From contig NZ_JBHSGB010000012.1 of the NCBI RefSeq assembly GCF_042654345.1, positions 62,001 to 126,000 on the forward strand: a DNA stretch of 64,000 nucleotides. Reading direction: 5' to 3'. The translations under genes were made by a program, and so were the position numbers. The DNA comes from Pararheinheimera marina (GTDB taxonomy: Bacteria; Pseudomonadota; Gammaproteobacteria; Enterobacterales; Alteromonadaceae). Shown piece after piece: positions 43,403-52,533 of the stretch. Position 1 is the stretch's first letter. Each line of letters starts with the position of its first letter. Under the pieces are notes generated by a model, which saw only the letters and a program-made list of their open reading frames with translations, was not told where the DNA came from and made no database searches.

Positions 43403-46069
43403 TTATGCGTACAGCGGGTTAGTTTTGTTGGTATCAATCCCAAAACGGGCGATGGCGTCTTGCACCAGCTGCTTGTCTACTGCACCTTGTTTGGCCAGTT
43501 CATGCAGCGCCGCCAGTACCACATAACCAGCGTTTACCTCAAAATGGCGACGCAGGTTTTCACGGCTGTCAGAACGGCCGTAACCGTCGGTACCCAGTAC
43601 TTTGTAAGAGACTGAAGGTACAAAAGCACGCACCTGGTCGGCGTAGTTTTTAATGTAGTCGGTGGCGGCAATCACCGGCTCTTTACCTAACACCTGAGCG
43701 ATGTATGGTACTTTTTCCTGTTCCAGTGGGTGCAGCATGTTAAAGCGCTCACAGTCCTGACCATCACGCGCCAGCTCGTTGAATGAGGTCACAGAGAACA
43801 CATCAGAGCCAACGCCATAGTCTTCACTCAGAATTTCAGCCGCTTTGCGCACTTCATTCAGAATGGTGCCGCTCCCCATTAACTGTACTTTAGCTTTGTC
43901 ACCGGCATGGCTTTCCAGCTTGTACAGACCACGACGGATCCCTTCTTCAGCACCTTGTGGCATGGCCGGGTGGTGATAGTTTTCGTTCATCACAGTGATG
44001 TAGTAGTAGATATTTTCCTGGTCCTCGCCATACATACGACGGATACCGTCCTGCATGATCACCGCCAGCTCATAGGCATAAGTCGGGTCATAAGAAATGC
44101 AGTTCGGTACTGTACCGGCCAGAATGTGGCTGTGACCGTCTTCGTGTTGTAAACCTTCACCGTTCAGTGTGGTACGGCCCGCTGTCGCCCCTAACAGGAA
44201 ACCACGGGCTTGTTGGTCACCGGCCAGCCAGGCCATATCGCCCACACGCTGGAATCCGAACATTGAGTAGTAAATGTAGAACGGGATCATCGGCAGATCG
44301 TTGGTGCTGTACGAGGTTGCCGCCGCCACCCAGGACGCCATGGCACCCAGCTCGTTAATACCTTCCTGCAGTACCTGACCAGAGGTTTCTTCTTTGTAGT
44401 AAGACACCACAGCGCGGTCTTCCGGCGTGTAGGTCTGGCCACGTGGGTTGTAGATACCAATCTGACGGAACAGACCTTCCATACCAAAAGTACGGGCTTC
44501 ATCGGCAATAATTGGCACAATGCGCTGACCGATATTGGCATCTTTCAGCAACACGTTCAGACCACGCACAAAAGCCATTGTGGTCGAAATTTCACGTTTC
44601 TGCTCTTCCAGCAGAGGTTCAAAGGCATTCAGCTCTGGCAGCGTCAGGGTTTCGCTGAACTGCGGCAGACGCACTGGTGTGTAACCATTTAAGGCGTTAC
44701 GACGGGCGTGCAGATACTGGTGCTCAGGTGAACCTTCAGGCAATTGGATGTATGGCAGTGAAGCCACATCCTCTTCACTGATATAGTCTTCCAGACCCAG
44801 GCGCTTGCGAATTTGCAGCACGTGCGTCATGTCCATCTTCTTCACCTGGTGCGCGATGTTTTTGCCTTCAGCAGCCTCACCCATGCCGTAACCTTTGATG
44901 GTTTTGGCCAGGATCACCGTTGGACGGCCTTTGCATTCCTGCGCGGCTTTAAAGGCGGCAAACAGCTTGGATGGTTCATGACCACCACGTTTTAATGCAA
45001 AAATTTCTTCATCCGTCATGTCTGCGACCAGAGCCGCAGTTTCCGGATAACGACCGAAGAAGTGCTGACGAACATAAGCACCGTCTTTGGCTTTGTACGT
45101 CTGGTAGTCACCGTCGACAGTTTCGTTCATCAACTGCAGCAGTTTACCTGTGGTGTCTTTGGCCAACAGCTTGTCCCAGCCACTGCCCCATACCACTTTA
45201 ATGACGTTCCAGCCGGCGCCACGGAACAGACCTTCCAGTTCCTGGATGATCTTGCCGTTGCCCATCACCGGGCCATCCAGACGTTGCAGGTTACAGTTCA
45301 CCAGGAAACACAGGTTGTCCAGTTTTTCACGGGCTGCGAACGACAGCGAACCACGGCTTTCCGGTTCATCCATTTCACCGTCACCAAGGAAGGCATACAC
45401 CCGTTGATCGGTGGTGTCTTTTAAACCACGGCCGTCCAGGTACTTCAGGAAACGAGCCTGATAAATCGAGGTGATTGGGCCTAAACCCATAGAAACGGTC
45501 GGGAACTGCCAGAACTCCGGCATTAATTTCGGATGCGGGTAAGAGGATAAACCTTCTCCACCTACTTCCTGACGGAAGTTATCCAGCTGGTCTGCAGTTA
45601 AACGGCCTTCCACAAAAGCACGGGCGTAGATACCCGGTGAAATGTGACCTTGGTAATACACCAGGTCACCACCGTCTTTTTCGTTTGGCGCGCGGAAGAA
45701 ATGGTTAAAACAGGTTTCATAAAAGGCAGCGGACGACTGGTAAGACGCCATATGGCCACCTAAATCCAGTTCTTTTTTCGAGGCACGCAGCACGATCATG
45801 ATGGCGTTCCAGCGGATCACTGAACGGATTTTACGTTCCAGGTTCACATCGCCAGGGTACGCAGGTTCCTGCTGAGGTGGAATGGTATTGATGTAGTTAG
45901 TGGTCACGCCGGTTGGCATGTCCACGCCTTCTAATCTGGCTTGCTCCAGTACTTGTTCCAACAGGAATTGGGCGCGTTCCACGCCTTCTGTACGGACAAC
46001 GGATTCCAGCGCTTCCAGCCACTCTTGGGTTTCCAGCGCGTCGACGTCAATGGTAGTGACTTCAGACAT
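43403..46069 (-). CDS. aceE: Pyruvate dehydrogenase E1 component
   Basis: I chose the ATG at 46069 (MSEVTTIDVDALETQEWLEA), the usual start; the frame is open ten codons further. The 888-residue homodimeric E1 has the thiamine-diphosphate motif in GDGEMDEPESRG through NCNLQRLDG, and the active-site loop and transketolase-like C-terminal domains at the expected places. It decarboxylates pyruvate and acetylates the E2 lipoyl arms. It lies 67 bases downstream of pdhR. Confidence 0.96.
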   Translation of the reverse strand: MSEVTTIDVDALETQEWLEALESVVRTEGVERAQFLLEQVLEQARLEGVDMPTGVTTNYINTIPPQQEPAYPGDVNLERKIRSVIRWNAIMIVLRASKKELDLGGHMASYQSSAAFYETCFNHFFRAPNEKDGGDLVYYQGHISPGIYARAFVEGRLTADQLDNFRQEVGGEGLSSYPHPKLMPEFWQFPTVSMGLGPITSIYQARFLKYLDGRGLKDTTDQRVYAFLGDGEMDEPESRGSLSFAAREKLDNLCFLVNCNLQRLDGPVMGNGKIIQELEGLFRGAGWNVIKVVWGSGWDKLLAKDTTGKLLQLMNETVDGDYQTYKAKDGAYVRQHFFGRYPETAALVADMTDEEIFALKRGGHEPSKLFAAFKAAQECKGRPTVILAKTIKGYGMGEAAEGKNIAHQVKKMDMTHVLQIRKRLGLEDYISEEDVASLPYIQLPEGSPEHQYLHARRNALNGYTPVRLPQFSETLTLPELNAFEPLLEEQKREISTTMAFVRGLNVLLKDANIGQRIVPIIADEARTFGMEGLFRQIGIYNPRGQTYTPEDRAVVSYYKEETSGQVLQEGINELGAMASWVAAATSYSTNDLPMIPFYIYYSMFGFQRVGDMAWLAGDQQARGFLLGATAGRTTLNGEGLQHEDGHSHILAGTVPNCISYDPTYAYELAVIMQDGIRRMYGEDQENIYYYITVMNENYHHPAMPQGAEEGIRRGLYKLESHAGDKAKVQLMGSGTILNEVRKAAEILSEDYGVGSDVFSVTSFNELARDGQDCERFNMLHPLEQEKVPYIAQVLGKEPVIAATDYIKNYADQVRAFVPSVSYKVLGTDGYGRSDSRENLRRHFEVNAGYVVLAALHELAKQGAVDKQLVQDAIARFGIDTNKTNPLYA

Positions 46070-46136
46070 AGTCAGTTTCCTTTTTGGATGGACTGCCAAA
46101 GCAGACCATCAACCAGTTAAAAAATTCCTCAGCCCG

Positions 46137-46895
46137 TCAGTTCTGTTGCGACCGACGAAGCGAGCGTTCAATGCGTGAGCGCTCCCGGTCAGCTTCCAGC
46201 AAAGCCTCTTCGATAAAGGCCAAATGGCTGTTGCTGGCTTGCCGGGCTTGCTCCGGCTCGCCATTGATCACTGCGTGCATCAGCGTATGCCGATGCGCGT
46301 TCAGCTGGCTCACTACACCTTCCTTGGGACGCAGGACTTCAAGGTTTAACTTGATGTTCTGCTCCACCAGCGGCGTTAAGCCGCGCACCAAATGCAGAAG
46401 CACCACATTGTGGGATGCTTCTGCGACTGCCGAATAGAACTGGCCTACGGCCCGGGCTTCGGCATCTAAATCCTGTTGCTGCTGGGCAGCGCAGATCTGC
46501 TCGTAGCATTGGGTAATTTGAGCAAAATCAGCAGCAGTGCCACGCAACGCCGCGTAATAAGCGCAAATACCTTCCAACGCATGACGAAACTCCAGCAAGT
46601 CGAACTGAGATTCCGGATGGCGGCCAATCAGCGCGAACAACGGGTCTGTTAAACCAACCGCCAGGTTGTCACAGACATAAGTACCGCCCCCTTGGCGACG
46701 ATTGACCAGCCCTTTTGCTTCCAGTTTTTGAATGGCTTCGCGCAGCGAAGGACGGGAGACATCAAACTGTTCAGCCAATTCGCGTTCTGGTGGCAGCTTT
46801 TGTCCGGGCGAAAAAATTCCCTCCAGCAGCATCTGCTCGAGTTGACCTACTATCTGATCGGATAACTTGGCCGGTTTTATTTTTAAGCTGGACAT
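46137..46895 (-). CDS. pdhR: GntR/FadR-type repressor PdhR
   Basis: The 252-residue protein has an N-terminal winged HTH (SPGQKLPPERELAEQFDVSR, then PSLREAIQKLEAKGLVNRRQ) and a C-terminal all-helical FCD ligand domain. PdhR represses the pyruvate dehydrogenase operon and is released by pyruvate. It is the first gene of that operon, and two palindromes of the PdhR consensus lie upstream, implying autoregulation. Confidence 0.95.
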   Translation of the reverse strand: MSSLKIKPAKLSDQIVGQLEQMLLEGIFSPGQKLPPERELAEQFDVSRPSLREAIQKLEAKGLVNRRQGGGTYVCDNLAVGLTDPLFALIGRHPESQFDLLEFRHALEGICAYYAALRGTAADFAQITQCYEQICAAQQQQDLDAEARAVGQFYSAVAEASHNVVLLHLVRGLTPLVEQNIKLNLEVLRPKEGVVSQLNAHRHTLMHAVINGEPEQARQASNSHLAFIEEALLEADRERSRIERSLRRSQQN

Positions 46896-46949
46896 GAAAC
46901 TCTGTCTGCTGCCTTGTCAGGTTATGCTGCTTTTTATCAGCTTATTGTA

Positions 46950-46966
46950 AATTGGTCAGACCAATT
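46950..46966. promoter_or_regulatory. PdhR operator 1
   Basis: AATTGGTCAGACCAATT is a perfect match to the PdhR form AATTGGT-nnn-ACCAATT and lies 55 bases upstream of the pdhR start, where it would overlap or follow the promoter. Confidence 0.85.
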
Positions 46967-47095
46967 TATTAAATTGCGGCTTAACTTAACAGAAACTGCA
47001 TGGACTGTAAATTAAAGCGCCCTATTCTGCGACTTTCCGGCGACAAATAATTAGAGCAATCACTCAAATTCAAGCGAGCAATTTTTCACCAATGG

Positions 47096-47112
47096 AATTG
47101 GTCTGACCAATA
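47096..47112. promoter_or_regulatory. PdhR operator 2
   Basis: AATTGGTCTGACCAATA matches the PdhR consensus at all but the last base. It lies 146 bases upstream of operator 1 (centre to centre), between pdhR and the end of ampE; looping between the two sites is possible. Confidence 0.75.
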
Positions 47113-47128
47113 GTCTTAGGGCTGTTAT

Positions 47129-47158
47129 AAAAATAAAGGCCGGTATGATACCGGCCTT
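47129..47158 (-). terminator. Terminator after ampE
   Basis: GGCCGGTAT and ATACCGGCC (47138-47156) form a nine-pair stem with a single-base centre that opens to a small loop, followed on the minus strand by TTTATTTTTAT. It ends the ampD-ampE message. Confidence 0.8.
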
Positions 47159-47183
47159 GTGCAGATGGCAAAGAAAACTGTGC

Positions 47184-48143
47184 TTAGCGGACCCAGCCTG
47201 ACAGCGTCAACACAGCAACCAAGGCTAGGAAAAACAACACATTACGCTTGGACAACTGCACCATACATGCGGTCTCTTCGCTGCAGTTATAACTGTCTTC
47301 CGGCAATGGTTCAGCAGCCTTCGCGACCGTCGTAATCACGGTACTTGCCGGTGCATGGGTATTGGCAAAGAAACCAATCAGCGCTGCAGACGCGCGGGAG
47401 AAATGCCCAACCAGAGCTAAACCCAGGCCAAAAATCCGGGCTGGTAACCAATCGGCCCAAAACATCAGCCGCTGCAGAGGTTGCAGATCGTCCAGCCATT
47501 GGCTCGCCGGCGCCGCGTTTGATTCAGCGTCAGGATCCACCTCAGCCTGTTGTGCCTGATAGGTCTCAGTGCCTTCTTCCACAGCAACCAGCTCTGTTTC
47601 CGTCACTGCAGTTTCAGCGTCAGCCTGCCACAACACAGGCTCAGACAGTTGGCGGAGTAGCGCGTAGGTCAAAGCCCCGGCACCACCGAATAACGCAAAC
47701 CAAAACAACACCGCAGCATAGTAACGGAAGTTCAGCCAGACCAGACGCTGGCCATAACTCAATTCCTGCTCAGTCAGGCCTGCATCTTTAGAGATTTGCT
47801 GCATCGTTAAAAATGCGGCTTCATTATCGCCACGCTCAGTCGCATTCAAATAATGCTTGTACTGCTGGCGGTAGTGCCAACAGCCGATACACACCAGCAA
47901 TACGAGGGTATTCAGCACCAGCGACACCAAGCCGCTGTCGATCAGCCACAGCAGCAGTGCATAGAGCAGCCCAGGCAATACTAACCACAGATACTGGCCT
48001 TGTGGGTGCGAAGCCAAACGCGCAATAGCACTGGTCCGGCTGAAGCTCAGGTATTTACGGGCATAGGGCCAGAATTGCCAGGCATCACTGCGCACGGCCA
48101 GACGTTCCACTATCAGGGCTATCAGCATACTGATCAGCGTCAT
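47184..48143 (-). CDS. ampE: AmpE, inner-membrane protein of the ampDE operon
   Basis: The 319-residue protein has about four hydrophobic segments (N-terminal about 1-12, about 53-85, about 140-165, and the last 20 residues) and the AmpE-type start MTLISMLIALIVERL. A charged acidic stretch (about 170-215) lies in the middle. AmpE is a putative sensor or transporter-like protein linked to beta-lactamase regulation; its activity is not settled. It overlaps ampD by four bases. Confidence 0.88.
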   Translation of the reverse strand: MTLISMLIALIVERLAVRSDAWQFWPYARKYLSFSRTSAIARLASHPQGQYLWLVLPGLLYALLLWLIDSGLVSLVLNTLVLLVCIGCWHYRQQYKHYLNATERGDNEAAFLTMQQISKDAGLTEQELSYGQRLVWLNFRYYAAVLFWFALFGGAGALTYALLRQLSEPVLWQADAETAVTETELVAVEEGTETYQAQQAEVDPDAESNAAPASQWLDDLQPLQRLMFWADWLPARIFGLGLALVGHFSRASAALIGFFANTHAPASTVITTVAKAAEPLPEDSYNCSEETACMVQLSKRNVLFFLALVAVLTLSGWVR

Positions 48144-48679
48144 ACATTGTTCTCCTTTACAGCGTGCAGGTAACGTTCCCAGTCAAAACTGGGGCCTGGG
48201 TCTGTCTTGCGTCCAGGCGCAATCTGCTGATGACCCACAATACGTTCAGCAGTAATTGCAGGATAAAAGCGACAGAGTAAGGCGGTAACCTGAATCAAAC
48301 TTTGGTATTGGGCCTCGGTGTAAGGCTCTTGTTCGGTGCCTTCCAACTCTATACCTATCGAATAGTCATTACAGTTTTCATGTCCTTGAAATTCGGACTG
48401 GCCTGCATGCCAGGCTCTTTTGTTAAAAGGCACGTACTGATGCACGCTGCCGTCACGAAAAATCACCAGATGCGCCGACACTCGCACGCCTTGCAGACTG
48501 CGAAAACTGGGGTCTGCATCGCAGTCCAGCTGCCCCATAAAGAGATCGTGAATATAAGGGGTCGCAAATTCACCAGCGGGCAAACTGATGCAGTGGATCA
48601 CCAGTAAACTGACCACAGTGCCTTGTGGTCTGTCGTTATAATGCGGGCTTTGGTACTGCACCATCTGAACCGCGGACAT
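48140..48679 (-). CDS. ampD: 1,6-anhydro-N-acetylmuramyl-L-alanine amidase AmpD
   Basis: The 179-residue zinc amidase has the zinc ligands His in LLVIHCISLP, His in IVGHQQIAPGRK and Asp in KTDPGPSFDW. It has no signal peptide, as expected for the cytoplasmic enzyme. It cuts the peptide from anhydro-muropeptides in cell-wall recycling; its MurNAc products feed the AmgK-MurU branch, whose genes are also in this window. In many bacteria loss of AmpD induces AmpC beta-lactamase. Confidence 0.94.
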   Translation of the reverse strand: MSAVQMVQYQSPHYNDRPQGTVVSLLVIHCISLPAGEFATPYIHDLFMGQLDCDADPSFRSLQGVRVSAHLVIFRDGSVHQYVPFNKRAWHAGQSEFQGHENCNDYSIGIELEGTEQEPYTEAQYQSLIQVTALLCRFYPAITAERIVGHQQIAPGRKTDPGPSFDWERYLHAVKENNV

Positions 48680-48744
48680 CTGCCTTTTCCCATTGCACGC
48701 TATTGGTTAAGCTATGTCTTTATTGTCAACGCGAAAGGAAATGA

Positions 48745-49266
48745 ATGCAAGCACATGAAGGGACAACAAAAATCAGCAGGCTCTTTAGCTGGATTAGCTG
48801 GTTATTGCTGCTTGGGCTGCTGTATTGGTTCTTCGCCGACTATATTTCGTTACAAATAAATCCCAACCCCAGGCTGCAAAGTCAGGTCGGCCAGTCAGGG
48901 GAAATCATCACCATCCTCAAACGCAATCCGTCAGGTCACTATGTAGGCACTGCCTTGTTTAACGGAGTTGAAGCCCAATTTATGCTGGATACCGGGGCAA
49001 CCACAGTGGCGGTGTCAGAACAGGCTGCAGCAAAGCTGGGTATGTCCAAAGGCCGAGCTTATCCCATCAGTACAGCCAATGGCATCAGCACGGCCTATGA
49101 CAGCCGGTTGGCCACATTGCAGCTCGGCGACATTCAGTTGAAGGATATTCGCGCCAGTATCAGCCCAGGCCTGGCAGGTACAGATATTTTGTTAGGCATG
49201 AGTGCGCTGAAACAATTAGAATTCAGCCAACAGGGAGACGAACTCCGTCTTATACAGCGTCATTAA
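48745..49266 (+). CDS. Membrane-anchored retropepsin-like aspartic protease (TIGR02281-type)
   Basis: The 173-residue protein has a single N-terminal membrane helix (about 13-35, ISWLLLLGLLYWFFADYI) and a periplasmic aspartic-protease domain with the active-site motif LDTGATTVAVS at about residue 80 and DILLGMSALKQL near the C-terminus. Retropepsins act as dimers, one Asp from each chain. The substrate is unknown. It is divergent from ampD, separated by 65 bases, and is followed by nadC. Confidence 0.88.
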   Translation: MQAHEGTTKISRLFSWISWLLLLGLLYWFFADYISLQINPNPRLQSQVGQSGEIITILKRNPSGHYVGTALFNGVEAQFMLDTGATTVAVSEQAAAKLGMSKGRAYPISTANGISTAYDSRLATLQLGDIQLKDIRASISPGLAGTDILLGMSALKQLEFSQQGDELRLIQRH

Positions 49267-49298
49267 CACCAACCATTGGTGCAACACCGGACACTTCT

Positions 49299-50174
49299 AT
49301 GATGTTATTTGCAGTACCTTATGCCGATCAATTGAAGCTGGAGATCCAGCGTTCCGTCGCTGCCGCCTTAGCCGAAGATTTAGGTCATCTGGATCAACAC
49401 AGCGGCGATATTACCGCCTCGCTGATCCCTGTGGAACAACAAGCAGTGGCCACTATTATCTGCCGTGAAGATTGCATTCTGGCTGGCGCAGCCTGGTTGA
49501 ATGAAGTCTTTGCCCAGCTCTCGTCGGACATTCAGGTGCGCTGGTTTGCCCAAGATGGCGATCACCTCACCGCCAACACAGTGCTCTGTGAACTTACAGG
49601 GTCAGCCCGGGTGCTGCTAACTGGTGAGCGCACCGCATTAAATTTTGTGCAGACACTGAGTGGCACGGCCACCACAACGGCGCTTTATGTCGCACACCTC
49701 GAAGGCAGCCATACCAGACTGCTTGATACCCGCAAAACCTTGCCTGGCCTGCGGTTGGCGCAGAAGTATGCCGTTGCATGCGGTGGCGGTAAAAACCACA
49801 GGTTAGGCTTGTTTGACGCATTTCTGATAAAAGAAAACCATATCGCCGCTGCAGGTTCTATTCGAAACGCGGTGGAAAAAGCCCGACAAAACTTCCCTGG
49901 TAAAGCCGTGGAAGTGGAAGTGGAAGATCTGATTGAATTTGACCAGGCACTGCAAGCCGGTGCTGACATCATCATGCTGGATAACCTGCATGTGGCCGAC
50001 ATTCAACAAGCGGTCAGTTTGAATAAAGGTCAAGCCAAACTGGAAGTGTCTGGCAATATCACGGCAGAGGCACTGCGGGCTCTGGCTGCCACTGGGGTGG
50101 ATTATATTTCCAGCGGCGCTTTGACCAAACACGTTCAGGCCATCGACCTCTCCATGCGGCTGCGCTCACTTTAA
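49299..50174 (+). CDS. nadC: Nicotinate-nucleotide pyrophosphorylase (quinolinate phosphoribosyltransferase)
   Basis: The 291-residue enzyme has the QPRTase signatures ALAEDLGHLDQHSGDITASL, the substrate-binding LLDTRKTLPGLRLAQKYAV, GGGKNHRLGLFDAFLIKENH and VEVEVEDLIEF. It converts quinolinate to nicotinate mononucleotide in NAD synthesis. It precedes pilA on the same strand; nadC beside ampD and pilA is the common order in Pseudomonas and Alteromonadales. Confidence 0.95.
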   Translation: MMLFAVPYADQLKLEIQRSVAAALAEDLGHLDQHSGDITASLIPVEQQAVATIICREDCILAGAAWLNEVFAQLSSDIQVRWFAQDGDHLTANTVLCELTGSARVLLTGERTALNFVQTLSGTATTTALYVAHLEGSHTRLLDTRKTLPGLRLAQKYAVACGGGKNHRLGLFDAFLIKENHIAAAGSIRNAVEKARQNFPGKAVEVEVEDLIEFDQALQAGADIIMLDNLHVADIQQAVSLNKGQAKLEVSGNITAEALRALAATGVDYISSGALTKHVQAIDLSMRLRSL

Positions 50175-50369
50175 GTGCGATGCAGGGCAGCCTGTCCCGC
50201 CCTGCATCTAAATCTGGCTCAGCACTCTGTATCGGAAATCGCAGCAACCCAGTCTAATTTGTTGTTTTTTAAGTTATTAAGCAAAAGCTGAATCTCAGAC
50301 TTGCGGAATAACAAATATTTACCACACTTAGACTGTTCCTCAGTGGACAGGACTTTCAGGAGAAGTTTC

Positions 50370-50747
50370 ATGAATAGAAATCAAGGCTTTACCCTTATTG
50401 AATTGATGATTGTTGTTGCCATTATTGGTATTTTGGCTGCAATAGCTTTACCTGCTTATCAGGACTACACAGCACGTGCCCGCGGTTCCAACGCAGTTGC
50501 TTCATTGGGGGGGCAGAAAATTAAAGTTGCAGAGGCTTTTGCTACAACCGGAACTCTGGCTTGTAATGACTCTGCTGGCAATGCCATTCCGGATTGTGCT
50601 GACGCTGGCGTGTTATCGTTGGAGTATGACGGTATTACCGCCACCTTAACCCCGACAGCGCCGGCCAATCCAGGTGAAAGCATTACCTGGGCTTGTGTCC
50701 TCAGTGGTGATGGTGCAGTACCTATTCAAGGTTGTACCGCAGGTTAA
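50370..50747 (+). CDS. pilA: Type IV major pilin PilA
   Basis: I chose the ATG at 50370, with CAGGAGA upstream and immediately before the prepilin leader; the frame extends 23 codons further upstream. The 125-residue prepilin has the short leader MNRNQG, the cleavage and methylation site before Phe, and the hydrophobic assembly helix FTLIELMIVVAIIGILAAIA with Glu5. Four Cys lie in the globular part: two at about residues 70 and 80 (LACNDS and PDCADA) and a C-terminal pair bounding CVLSGDGAVPIQGC, which forms the disulfide loop. The pilus mediates twitching, adhesion or DNA uptake. Confidence 0.94.
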   Translation: MNRNQGFTLIELMIVVAIIGILAAIALPAYQDYTARARGSNAVASLGGQKIKVAEAFATTGTLACNDSAGNAIPDCADAGVLSLEYDGITATLTPTAPANPGESITWACVLSGDGAVPIQGCTAG

Positions 50748-50759
50748 TTGCTCTCATTG

Positions 50760-50784
50760 AAAACGGCCCGACAGGGCCGTTTTT
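50760..50784 (+). terminator. Terminator between pilA and pilB
   Basis: AAAACGGCCC, loop GACA and GGGCCGTTTTT form a strong hairpin with a T-tract. It allows high pilA expression separate from pilBCD, which starts 37 bases later. Confidence 0.9.
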
Positions 50785-50820
50785 ATCTTATTTGTCAGCT
50801 TCCCACTTTGGTCCGGTAGC

Positions 50821-52518
50821 ATGGCTCTGAACACACACTCAGTACTAGTGAAGCGTTTGCAACAATCACAGCTGCTGGACTTACAGCAGCTGCAGAAACT
50901 GTTGCAGGAAAAAGCGCATCAGTACCAAAGTCTGGCTGAGTTATTGGTGCAGGAAAAACTCATCAGTGCCAGGGTGCTGGCTGAAGCTGCAGCTGCGTAC
51001 ACCTTACACAGCAGCCTGGACCTGGACTTTTTTGACGTCTCCGCCATTCCGGAAAGCATCCGCAATGAAAAACTGATCCGCAAACACCAAATCCTGCCGC
51101 TGGCACGGCGTCATAAAACCTTGTTTCTGGCGGTCGCGGATCCCACGGATATGGCGCCAGTAGAAGATTTTGAATTCAATACGGGTCTGAATGCAGAACT
51201 GGTCGTTGTGGAGTTTGATAAGCTGCATAAAGCCATTGAACAGCTGTTTGAAACCACCAGCACTGACAGCTTTTCCAATACCGAATGGGATTTAGCCAAA
51301 CTCGGGCTGACAGGCCCTGAAGACGAAGAGAACAAAACGGTTGGCAGTGACAGTGAAGACCAACCCATTATCAGCTTTATCAACAAGATGCTGCACGACG
51401 CTGTGCGTAAAGGCGCTTCAGACCTGCATTTTGAACCCTACGAAAAAATCTACCGCATCCGCTTTCGTATTGACGGCATTCTGCATGAAGTGGCGTCGCC
51501 GCCTGCGGCGCTTTCAACCCGGCTCTCCGCCCGGCTGAAAGTGATGTCCAGGCTCGACATCGCTGAAAAACGCATACCGCAGGATGGCCGCATCAAACTG
51601 AAACTGTCGCAGAAGAAGTCGATTGATTTTCGGGTCAGCACCTTACCGACCTTGTGGGGCGAAAAAATCGTGATGCGGATCCTCGACTCTGACAGTGCCA
51701 TGCTGGGCATCGATGTTTTGGGGTATGAACCTGAACAAAAACAATTGTATTTGCAAGCATTGGAACAGCCGCAAGGCATGATCCTGGTCACGGGTCCCAC
51801 AGGATCGGGCAAAACGGTGTCACTTTATACCGGCCTCAACATTCTCAATACCGAGCAAACCAATATTTCTACCGCAGAAGATCCGGTGGAAATTAATTTG
51901 CCGGGTATTAACCAAGTGCAGGTCAACCCTAAAGCCGGTTTAACTTTTCCTTCGGCGTTAAAGGCCTTTCTGCGTCAGGATCCTGATGTGATTATGGTCG
52001 GTGAAATCCGCGACCTGGAAACCGCTGAAATAGCCATTAAGGCGGCGCAAACCGGTCACCTGGTCCTAAGCACGCTGCATACCAACTCGGCGCCTGAAAC
52101 CCTGACCCGTCTGCTGAATATGGGCGTGCCCGCTTACAACGTGGCGAGCTCAGTGTCGCTGATTATTGCTCAGCGGCTGGCCCGGCGTTTGTGCCCACAC
52201 TGCAAAGCCGCAGAACACCTGCCTGAGAATGAGGCGCTGAAACAAGGCTTTGAACCCGGTCAACTGGCAGAGCTGAAGCTGTTTAAAGCTGTAGGCTGTG
52301 ATTATTGCACCGGCGGTTACAAAGGCCGGGTCGGCATTTACGAAGTGATGCCAATCAGCAGCGAAATAGCTGAACAGATTATGCAAGGCGCCAATTCGTT
52401 GGATATAGCGCAACTGGCCAGGCAACAGGGCTTTGCCAGTCTGCGCCAAAGTGCGTTAAAAAAAGCCGCTAACGGGCTCACCAGCCTGGCCGAAGTAAAC
52501 CGGGTGACCAATCTCTGA
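50821..52518 (+). CDS. pilB: Type IV pilus extension ATPase PilB
   Basis: The 565-residue protein has an N-terminal MshEN/T2SSE_N domain (about 1-150) and an ATPase core with the Walker A GPTGSGKTVSLY, the Asp box around STAEDPVEINLPG, the Walker B motif PDVIMVGEIRDLETAEIA, and a His box GHLVLSTLHTN. A zinc tetracysteine (RRLCPHCKAAEH and GCDYCTGG) lies in the C-terminal part. It powers pilus assembly at the inner membrane. pilC follows 15 bases later. Confidence 0.95.
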   Translation: MALNTHSVLVKRLQQSQLLDLQQLQKLLQEKAHQYQSLAELLVQEKLISARVLAEAAAAYTLHSSLDLDFFDVSAIPESIRNEKLIRKHQILPLARRHKTLFLAVADPTDMAPVEDFEFNTGLNAELVVVEFDKLHKAIEQLFETTSTDSFSNTEWDLAKLGLTGPEDEENKTVGSDSEDQPIISFINKMLHDAVRKGASDLHFEPYEKIYRIRFRIDGILHEVASPPAALSTRLSARLKVMSRLDIAEKRIPQDGRIKLKLSQKKSIDFRVSTLPTLWGEKIVMRILDSDSAMLGIDVLGYEPEQKQLYLQALEQPQGMILVTGPTGSGKTVSLYTGLNILNTEQTNISTAEDPVEINLPGINQVQVNPKAGLTFPSALKAFLRQDPDVIMVGEIRDLETAEIAIKAAQTGHLVLSTLHTNSAPETLTRLLNMGVPAYNVASSVSLIIAQRLARRLCPHCKAAEHLPENEALKQGFEPGQLAELKLFKAVGCDYCTGGYKGRVGIYEVMPISSEIAEQIMQGANSLDIAQLARQQGFASLRQSALKKAANGLTSLAEVNRVTNL

Positions 52519-52533
52519 CTGAGGCGCTGACAT

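Noticed and set aside
50175..50369. Sigma-54 promoter upstream of pilA
   Set aside because: A TTGC-like -12 element is present near 50302, but no GG at the correct -24 spacing, so the call is not supported.
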